Source: an uncultured Dorea sp. (GTDB taxonomy: Bacteria > Bacillota > Clostridia > Lachnospirales > Lachnospiraceae). From it: 11,321 nt of DNA. The stretch spans positions 1-11,321 of the forward strand of contig URTM01000045.1 in NCBI GenBank assembly GCA_900550865.1. Direction: 5' to 3'. The notes below the pieces were generated by a model. It saw only the letters and a list, made by a program, of their open reading frames with translations. It was not told the DNA's origin and searched no databases. The position numbers were made by a program, and so were the translations under genes. Positions within the stretch are counted from its first letter, which is position 1, and the number at the start of each line of letters is the position of its first letter. Of the stretch, positions 5,878-11,321 are shown piece after piece.

Positions 5878-7895
5878 GATTCCACCTCTTTCTCGCACGC
5901 TTCAATTACACGATATGCCTGACTTGTCGTTGTGCATTTTTTCAGTTCTTCTATAAATCCTGTCGCCGCAACCATCCGCATCAGGCGTATAATTGCCGGC
6001 ACATGTTCTTTTTTATCCCGGCTGGCAAGACAGAAGATGATATTGACCTTCTTATCCCCAAACCAGACTGGTTCTTTTGATATTACAAGACTCATACAGC
6101 TTACATTTACTCCTGCCGTTTCATTTCCATGCAGTAAGGCAAATGCATTGTCTGTCACCGAATAGAATCCTTTTACCTCTATTCCCTGGATAATATTTTC
6201 ATAATAAGATTCGCTGATCTTTCCATGCCGGATCAGTATCCCGGTGCTTTCTTTTACGGCATCCTGCCATGCAGCTTCCGATGGCACACAGCACACATCC
6301 TCTTCTGCCAGAAGGTCTGTCAGCTTATAATATTTCGCCGGCATCCGCACCTCTTTATATCCAAGCTCCTCTTTTATTACGTCCATGACCCGTACCCGGT
6401 CTTCGTCTTTTAAGAAATCCAGTCTTCTTTCTATTGCAAAATAATTCGTGAGCACGTTCTTTCTCTGAATTCCGAGAATATCTAATTTTACATAATCTTC
6501 TTTTTCAAAGATCACATGCACCTGGGCAAACGGTTTCTTTACCGGAAGTTCGAGCGGCACTGTAGAAAGAACAATATCGATATCATCCCAGTTCTGATAA
6601 TTCTCCACTCTGTATGCCGGAAGGCATTCCCGGATGTATACCTGATATCCGTTCAACAGGGCATCTTTGACAACAGCGGTCGTTCCATATCCAAATCCAC
6701 ATACCAGAAGGACTGTCTTATAATGCTCCTGCTGCATTCTTCTGATGCTTCCAAGAAAATATATAACGAGATATACCACTTCATTTTCCGTCAGATTACA
6801 CAATATAGTATCTTTTTCAATCGTTTCTTTTACTGCACGATATATATAATCATATTCCTGTGGTATCAGCGATATCGCTTCATCCTGGAACATCACACCC
6901 GATTTCAGTCTTTCCAGAAGCGGTCCGATATGATTCAGAAGTCCCTTTAACAGGATACCGTCTTTCGAGAATCTGATCTGAAGTCTCTGCTCCATCGTTC
7001 TTACCAAACGGATTGCAACATCTTCTGTCTCGACCAGGTCTAAGTTCACATCCAGATTCACATATCGTTTTGTATATCTTTCAAATCCGGATAAGATGCT
7101 TTTTTCTTTCTCTGTCAACTTTTTTCCGACGATTTCTTCGTACCGTTTCAGTCCTTTACTGTCTTCACCGTCTTTTTTCCATTTCTCCTGTGGCAGTTCT
7201 CTTCCACTCAGGATATACCATGTAAATACGATCACATTGGCCATATACCACTGGTAAGATTCGTCACTGAACACCCAGTTCATAAGATCCGCAATCTCAT
7301 CCACCCATCGTAATACATCCTTTAATGCAACCGGAAGGAACATCTCTTCCATCATCTGTCCGATGTATTTCTCATAAGTACCGCGGCGTCTTTTTGGATC
7401 CAGAAAGGCTGTGATCTTAGATATCTCATGGCTCCTGATCTTATAGCTTTTCTCCGATTCTCCCGTCAGATGGAAGCCCTTGTCATACTCCAGTACCATC
7501 CCGTCTTCCAGAAGTTCCTGCTGCACGGCATCTACATCATTCTGTATGGATCTTCTTGATACCTGCATCTTTTCACTTAACGCACGCAGATTCAGCTTTT
7601 CTGTCTGAAACAGAATCCACATTCTTACGATCTTGCGTCTTTCTTCCGGTGTAAATACGAATTCATCGTCTTCGGCGATCACAGAAAAGTCCAGATCATC
7701 CGGAACAAACAGCATTCCTTTTGCATATTTTTCGATCTGCGGTGCTTTTTTGAGTGACAGCTCGTTATTGATGCAATCCACATCATAACGAACCGTCCTC
7801 TCTTTCATTCCAAGAACACTCGCAATCTCTTTGTAGCTCGCCATCCGTTCTTTTTTCAGATAACGGACGATTTCCAGCATTCTTCCTTTTACCAT
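5862..7895 (-). CDS. PRD/EIIB/EIIA-containing PTS regulator (MtlR/LicR type)
   Basis: The 677-residue protein has the layout of DNA-binding PTS-regulated activators often labelled BglG-family antiterminators. It has an HTH_11 domain (about 5-60, with ASVLGMKERTVRYDVD), a second HTH (about 85-140, with SEKMQVSRRSIQNDVD), two PRD domains (about 185-285 and 290-390), an EIIB-like domain with C399 in LLVCGFGYGTT, and a C-terminal EIIA-like domain (about 525-677) with H589 in ALLHGNE. The HTH domains point to control of transcription initiation, not RNA antitermination. By eye, of the usual PRD phosphorylation histidines only H322 in PRD2 is kept; the equivalent positions appear to be T225, F272 and Y379. 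It lies second in the cluster, 66 bases after the GatZ-like gene, overlaps EIIA by 16 bases, and has a GGAGG ribosome site. It probably controls this cluster, including itself. Confidence 0.92.
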   Translation of the reverse strand: MVKGRMLEIVRYLKKERMASYKEIASVLGMKERTVRYDVDCINNELSLKKAPQIEKYAKGMLFVPDDLDFSVIAEDDEFVFTPEERRKIVRMWILFQTEKLNLRALSEKMQVSRRSIQNDVDAVQQELLEDGMVLEYDKGFHLTGESEKSYKIRSHEISKITAFLDPKRRRGTYEKYIGQMMEEMFLPVALKDVLRWVDEIADLMNWVFSDESYQWYMANVIVFTWYILSGRELPQEKWKKDGEDSKGLKRYEEIVGKKLTEKEKSILSGFERYTKRYVNLDVNLDLVETEDVAIRLVRTMEQRLQIRFSKDGILLKGLLNHIGPLLERLKSGVMFQDEAISLIPQEYDYIYRAVKETIEKDTILCNLTENEVVYLVIYFLGSIRRMQQEHYKTVLLVCGFGYGTTAVVKDALLNGYQVYIRECLPAYRVENYQNWDDIDIVLSTVPLELPVKKPFAQVHVIFEKEDYVKLDILGIQRKNVLTNYFAIERRLDFLKDEDRVRVMDVIKEELGYKEVRMPAKYYKLTDLLAEEDVCCVPSEAAWQDAVKESTGILIRHGKISESYYENIIQGIEVKGFYSVTDNAFALLHGNETAGVNVSCMSLVISKEPVWFGDKKVNIIFCLASRDKKEHVPAIIRLMRMVAATGFIEELKKCTTTSQAYRVIEACEKEVESCYQL

Positions 7896-7961
7896 TTTCC
7901 CATTTCCTCCAAAGTGAAATTTTCTTTCAAATTATGAGGAACTTAAAGCACATTTACCTGC

Positions 7962-9224
7962 TTATAATGATGCTTCAATCTTGCTTGTAAGACCTTCCAT
8001 GTTAAAGCATCTTACATGTTTTTCCATCTCTTCTTTCAGTTTCTCAATGACAAAGCGTCTTCCGTCGATCTTGATTGCTGCAAGATTGTCATATAATTTG
8101 TTGATCTCTTTTTCTACTTCTGGTTTTGAGAATGTATAGTGTCCACATAACTCTGTGATCTGAAGTTTTGTCTTATCATCCAGTGCAGTAAGGTCATACA
8201 TATCAACTTCGTCTGTCAGCCATTTCTTCCACTTCATAGAGTAGATTGCTGCATGTGTCATTACATTTCTCAGATCAGAAGCATCCTTGATCACTCCAAG
8301 TTCTTTGAACTTGTCTTCCACGTCTAACAGTTCCAGTAAAGCCATTGTCTCGATCGTACCAAACGCTGGTGCAACGTTCATTGCTGTGATCTCCAGTGGA
8401 AGGTGTGCAAGTAACTTTGCTTCACTCAAATAATCCCCATTATGTTCTTTTAATCCAACTCCGTATTTCTTAGCGATTCTGCTGAGTTCTTTAGAGTTTT
8501 CATAGTTAAAGTGTCCTACGTTCTTTGTAAGTCTTGTCAGTGTTCCGGTCTGTCCTACAATGAAGATCGGCATTGGCAGATTGTGCTCTGTTGTGTATTC
8601 TTTGATTCTCTTGATGAATCCTTCATATGTATCCAGTGATGTAAGTCCGCCGCTTGTCTCTTCTGTTCCTACTTCGTAAGCGATCTCTTTCTCGATTCCG
8701 TACTCTTTACGAACCTGCTCACAGTACTCGATCAGTTCTACGGTTCTTCTGAATACGATGTCGATGTCAACCACTTTACACATCTCATCCGGATCCTTGG
8801 TCGGATCAATGTGAAGAAGATCGAATCCGTTCAGGATGTCTTCTTTGTAAGATTCTTTTGCAAGTTCCATTGCCACGTCTTCCGGAAGATGATCATTTCT
8901 TTCTTTATCTCTCTGCCATGGTCCGCCGTGGTCTCTGCAGAGGTAGTATACGTTATCATAATCAATCTCTTTGCAGATGGATTCGATTTTTTCACGGAAC
9001 AGTTTCTGGTCACTGTTGAATACATATCCACCGCCAAGTTTATAAGCATCTACCTGATTACGGCTTGCGATGTACATCAGTGGAAAATCTTTTTCTTTTG
9101 AGATCTCCAGAGATGCTCTTAAGAAATTCTCGGACATAGGACCGATACCAAGCATTGTGTATCTTTCATCTTTTGCGTTCACAACAAACTGTACTGCTTT
9201 TGTAATACTTACATTCTTTTTCAT
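7962..9224 (-). CDS. GatZ/KbaZ-like protein, candidate ketose-phosphate epimerase
   Basis: This 420-residue cytoplasmic protein belongs to the GatZ/KbaZ family, usually annotated as the non-catalytic subunit of class II tagatose-1,6-bisphosphate aldolase. It keeps the family's barrel landmarks: YIASRNQV (51-58), CRDHGGPW (96-103), LLHIDPT (136-142), EVGTEET (184-190), KEHNGDY (259-265) and NVAPAFGTIETM (283-294), though it is well diverged from the E. coli proteins. The catalytic partner GatY/KbaY is absent from the window. Some GatZ-family proteins have been reported to be D-tagatose-6-phosphate 4-epimerases. With a sugar PTS and a transaldolase in the same cluster, I favour epimerisation of a PTS-made ketohexose phosphate to fructose-6-phosphate, but the substrate is unknown. 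It is the first gene of the cluster, with AAGGAG 11 bases before its ATG. Confidence 0.85.
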   Translation of the reverse strand: MKKNVSITKAVQFVVNAKDERYTMLGIGPMSENFLRASLEISKEKDFPLMYIASRNQVDAYKLGGGYVFNSDQKLFREKIESICKEIDYDNVYYLCRDHGGPWQRDKERNDHLPEDVAMELAKESYKEDILNGFDLLHIDPTKDPDEMCKVVDIDIVFRRTVELIEYCEQVRKEYGIEKEIAYEVGTEETSGGLTSLDTYEGFIKRIKEYTTEHNLPMPIFIVGQTGTLTRLTKNVGHFNYENSKELSRIAKKYGVGLKEHNGDYLSEAKLLAHLPLEITAMNVAPAFGTIETMALLELLDVEDKFKELGVIKDASDLRNVMTHAAIYSMKWKKWLTDEVDMYDLTALDDKTKLQITELCGHYTFSKPEVEKEINKLYDNLAAIKIDGRRFVIEKLKEEMEKHVRCFNMEGLTSKIEASL

Positions 9225-9250
9225 GATAATATAAACTCCTTTTTCTTATC

Positions 9251-9281
9251 TGTCAGACGTTGGCCGGCCCTTTGTCTGTCA
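9251..9281. promoter_or_regulatory. GC-rich dyad upstream of the PTS cluster, candidate operator
   Basis: CAGAC (9254-9258) and GTCTG (9274-9278) flank the 8-bp palindrome GGCCGGCC (9262-9269) almost symmetrically, and further TGTCA/TCTGTCA bases extend the symmetry. This GC-rich block stands out in an AT-rich leader and lies 27-57 bases before the GatZ-like start codon. The central palindrome leaves no room for a good RNA loop, so a protein-binding DNA site is more natural than a hairpin. The HTH regulator of the cluster is the obvious candidate ligand. This is inference. Confidence 0.4.
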
Positions 9282-9313
9282 TCCTTGATTGGTTACTTCC
9301 TTGCTACATCTGT

Positions 9314-9342
9314 ATCATAATCCAATCTCCAGAATTCCATAA
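9314..9342 (-). promoter_or_regulatory. Possible promoter of the PTS cluster
   Basis: TATGAT on the minus strand (9319-9314) is a good -10 match. The hexamer 17 bases upstream, TTATGG (9342-9337), is a poor -35, which would fit an activator-dependent promoter. The predicted start near 9307 would leave an 80-base leader containing the GC-rich dyad. Confidence 0.3.
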
Positions 9343-9365
9343 GATAAAAGAAAAGTAAGTTTTTT

Positions 9366-10082
9366 TTACAAAATCTGCACATCCCCCACAATGTTCATCA
9401 GACATTCCGCAAGTGCTTCTTCCGTGGTCACAATATGATCCGGTTCCCCCCCGCTGTTCTTATCATGATTTCTCTTATTAAGCCATACGGTATGCCATCC
9501 GGCATTCTCTGCCCCTTCGATATCATTTGCAAAGGAATCCCCTACATAGAAGAGTTCGGAAGGTTCTGCCCCCAGTACTTCCTGTGCTGCGTCAAAGATC
9601 TTCCGGTCCGGCTTTGATACCTTCATCTCACCGGATACGAAGATGTATTCTTTGCAGATCCATTTCGTAAGTCCGAGTGTATAGACTTTCTCCCATTGAT
9701 GCTCTGCCGGTCCGTTCGTAATGATCCCCATCGGGATTCTGGTTTCCAGCTTTGTAAGCAGTTCTTTCATTGTTTCTGATAACTGGATATTCTTCTGCTT
9801 TTTCTCATATCGTGTCTGGAATTCCATTGCTGTTGTTCTGTCTATCTCTACATCTACATCACGGAATGCATTCTGAAAACGATAAATATACATATCCTCC
9901 ATCGTCATGCCGCCTTTTTGCGAGAGTTCGAACACTTCGTCACTGTATTTACGGCTCGCCAGAAATGCCGTATCCATATCCATCTTCGTATCCTCTCCGA
10001 ACATTTCCCTACATGTCTTCTTAAATGGTCCCGCAAGGTCATACAGGGTATCATCTACGTCAAATACAATTGCTTTTATCAT
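9366..10082 (-). CDS. HAD-superfamily phosphatase, YjjG-like
   Basis: A 238-residue cytoplasmic hydrolase of HAD subfamily I from the preferred ATG. The four HAD motifs are present: FDVDDTLYD with nucleophile D8 and acid D10, IITNG with T122, VSKPDRKIF with K157, and VGDSFANDIEGA with D182 and D187. The helical cap between motifs I and II (about residues 18-95) and overall resemblance fit YjjG-type pyrimidine nucleotidases, which dephosphorylate noncanonical nucleotides. Other small phosphate esters are equally possible. A GTG 16 codons upstream extends the frame with a charged, non-conserved stretch. The ATG at 10082 starts the family motif and has AGGGAG about 10 bases before it, so I prefer it. 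The gene has its own promoter, and its stop lies 141 bases before the GatZ-like start. A link to the sugar cluster, such as removing toxic sugar phosphates, is speculative. Confidence 0.9.
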   Translation of the reverse strand: MIKAIVFDVDDTLYDLAGPFKKTCREMFGEDTKMDMDTAFLASRKYSDEVFELSQKGGMTMEDMYIYRFQNAFRDVDVEIDRTTAMEFQTRYEKKQKNIQLSETMKELLTKLETRIPMGIITNGPAEHQWEKVYTLGLTKWICKEYIFVSGEMKVSKPDRKIFDAAQEVLGAEPSELFYVGDSFANDIEGAENAGWHTVWLNKRNHDKNSGGEPDHIVTTEEALAECLMNIVGDVQIL

Positions 10083-10153
10083 GCTGCTTTCTCTCCCTTT
10101 TATTTTCTCTTTATCCTCTTTTTCGTTCACGCTTTATCTTACGCATTTTTTTC

Positions 10154-10182
10154 ATCATACAATATTCTCTTCGAATTTGCAA
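10154..10182 (-). promoter_or_regulatory. Sigma-A-type promoter of the HAD phosphatase gene
   Basis: TTGCAA (10182-10177) and TATGAT (10159-10154) on the minus strand are separated by exactly 17 bases, about 72 bases before the preferred start codon. The -35 box overlaps the last bases of the upstream terminator, so the two transcripts abut. Confidence 0.6.
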
Positions 10183-10241
10183 AACGCCTGTAGAAGAAAA
10201 CGGACTCTGTTCATATTGTCCATTTCCTCTACAGGCGTTTT
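10181..10241. terminator. Long hairpin terminator after the EamA permease
   Basis: AAAACGCCTGTAGA (10181-10194) is perfectly complemented by TCTACAGGCGTTTT (10228-10241). Pairing continues inward with little interruption through GGAC (10202-10205) and GTCC (10217-10220) to a loop of about 12 bases. Flanking A and T runs give a U-tract on either strand, so it could act in both directions. It lies about 50 bases beyond the permease stop codon. Confidence 0.8.
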
Positions 10242-10289
10242 TCTCCGTCCTGATACCGAAGTATGCTAGAACGTTCTCTGTATTCTTTT

Positions 10290-11186
10290 TTATTTTTTCT
10301 GATTTACTTTCTTCTGCGATACGATCAGTCCCAGCAGAATCAACAACGCTCCTGCCACAGATATGAACGTCATCTTCTCATGCAGTATCATCACAGATAG
10401 CACAACCGTCACAACCGGTGACACATAGATATACACACTGGTCTTGATTGCACCAATCCATTTGGTTGACAGATTCCATAAGAAGAATCCCAAAGCACTT
10501 GCTCCGACTCCAAGGAACAGAAAATTAAGTATGATCTCCGGCTTTTTAAATACTGTCACATCCCACGACACCCCTTGCCACATCAGAACCGGAACCAGGA
10601 ATAATATTCCGTAAAAATAGATTCTTCTGGTCACCGCTGCCGTCGGATAATCCCATTCACCAATTTTCTTGATGATTGCGGAATAGAATCCCCAGGAAAT
10701 CATAGCCGTAAACGCAAGCATATCTCCCTTCGGATTCAGATGCAGACTCTTCGCTCCATTCATACTGATCATTGCGATTCCGACAATTGCAATGACAAAT
10801 CCAACGAAGAAATTCACACCCGGCTTTTCATTTTTGAAAAATATCCCCACGATCACTGCCACAAAGAATGGTGCACACGCTACAATAATTCCGACATTCG
10901 ACGCATAAGTCATTGTAAGTGCCGTATTCTCCAACATAAAATACAACACGATGCCGAAAAGCCCCGCTCCCGCAAATGCAAGTTCCCGCTTTTTATCCAC
11001 AATTTTCAACGTATGCGGGAATAATATCCACAGCATCAGGAACGCAATCACTACTCTGGTAAATAACACCTGAACCGGTAAAAAATGGGCAAGTAATACC
11101 TTCGTAGCCACAAACGTTGCTCCCCACATCATCTGCGTCCCACAAGCCAATACATGCCCTACGATCTGTTTCTTCTCTTCTTTCAT
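10290..11186 (-). CDS. DMT-superfamily EamA-type permease
   Basis: The 298-residue protein has about ten transmembrane helices in two EamA repeats (roughly 8-140 and 152-290), the standard size for drug/metabolite transporters of this group. Characteristic segments are MMWGATFVATKVLLAHFLP at the start of the first repeat, ISWGFYSAIIKKIGEW at the start of the second, and VYIYVSPVVTVVLSVMILHEK near the end with the usual late glutamate. EamA proteins commonly export amino acids, nucleosides or other metabolites; the substrate here is unknown. An AAGGTGG ribosome site lies about 7 bases before the ATG. I see no convincing promoter in the 86 bases between it and the tRNA, so read-through from the tRNA is possible. 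A long hairpin terminator follows. Confidence 0.9.
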   Translation of the reverse strand: MKEEKKQIVGHVLACGTQMMWGATFVATKVLLAHFLPVQVLFTRVVIAFLMLWILFPHTLKIVDKKRELAFAGAGLFGIVLYFMLENTALTMTYASNVGIIVACAPFFVAVIVGIFFKNEKPGVNFFVGFVIAIVGIAMISMNGAKSLHLNPKGDMLAFTAMISWGFYSAIIKKIGEWDYPTAAVTRRIYFYGILFLVPVLMWQGVSWDVTVFKKPEIILNFLFLGVGASALGFFLWNLSTKWIGAIKTSVYIYVSPVVTVVLSVMILHEKMTFISVAGALLILLGLIVSQKKVNQKK

Positions 11187-11272
11187 ATCCCTGCCACCTT
11201 TTTCTTCTGACTGAACTCCGACTCTTTCCTCTGTTGCTTCTTAACTCCCTTCGTAAAAAAGGGTAGCAAAAA

Positions 11273-11321
11273 AGCGGGTGATGGGAATCGAACCCACGTA
11301 TCCAGCTTGGAAGGCTGGTGT
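11273..11321 (-). tRNA. tRNA-Gly(UCC), 5' part cut by the window edge
   Basis: Read on the minus strand, the window edge enters the D-arm side. It shows an anticodon stem CCAGC/GCTGG around the loop CTTCCAA (anticodon TCC, glycine), a variable loop, a T arm GTGGG-TTCGATT-CCCAT, and the acceptor strand CACCCGC followed by T as discriminator base. CCA is not encoded; a run of Ts follows directly and may help terminate the transcript. The 5' half lies beyond position 11321. Confidence 0.95.

Noticed and set aside
9225..9365. A BglG/LicT-type ribonucleic antiterminator hairpin upstream of the PTS cluster
   Set aside because: The regulator lacks the CAT RNA-binding domain and has HTH domains instead. 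The leader shows no terminator with an overlapping antiterminator stem.
10268..10277. The 10-bp palindrome AGAACGTTCT after the permease gene
   Set aside because: It does not fit the Firmicute SOS box spacing, lies downstream of a gene and upstream of a terminator, and is short enough to be chance.

Overview
The window reads as chromosomal DNA of a low-to-moderate-GC Gram-positive anaerobe, most likely a gut clostridium of the Lachnospiraceae type. This is inferred from the AT-rich intergenic regions, strong AGGAGG-type ribosome binding sites, a class I cyclic-di-GMP riboswitch of clostridial form, a PRD-type PTS regulator, and a tRNA gene with no encoded CCA. Every gene I accept lies on the minus strand, so transcription runs from high to low coordinates. 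I see no mobile element, CRISPR array or rRNA.

Layout in transcription order. (1) 11321-10290: the 3' part of a tRNA-Gly(UCC), then an EamA/DMT-family permease closed by a long near-perfect hairpin. (2) 10082-9366: a HAD-superfamily phosphatase of the YjjG type behind its own sigma-A-like promoter. (3) 9224-3239: a six-gene sugar PTS cluster, encoding a GatZ/KbaZ-family protein, a PRD/EIIB/EIIA transcriptional regulator, fructose-family PTS IIA, IIC and IIB, and a TalC-type transaldolase. (4) 3238-2885: an AT-rich spacer holding the promoter of the next gene. (5) 2884-1005: a MATE exporter and a YbaK/EbsC-type tRNA deacylase. (6) 992-1: a promoter, a class I c-di-GMP (GEMM-I) riboswitch, an intrinsic terminator and a lipoprotein of the amino-acid-binding SBP family.

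The PTS cluster is the centre of the window. The three PTS proteins together form one permease that imports and phosphorylates a ketose-like sugar. The GatZ-like protein has no GatY/KbaY aldolase partner here, and there is no phosphofructokinase or tagatose-phosphate kinase. The terminal enzyme carries the residues of true transaldolases rather than of fructose-6-phosphate aldolase. A coherent but unproven reading is a kinase-free route: a ketohexose is phosphorylated by the PTS, converted to fructose-6-phosphate by the GatZ-like protein acting as an epimerase, and fed into the pentose phosphate pool by transaldolase. The regulator gene overlaps the IIA gene, and its product resembles a PTS-phosphorylated DNA-binding activator, which suggests autoregulation by PTS phosphorylation state.

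The second notable element is the c-di-GMP riboswitch, which places an extracellular solute-binding lipoprotein under second-messenger control.
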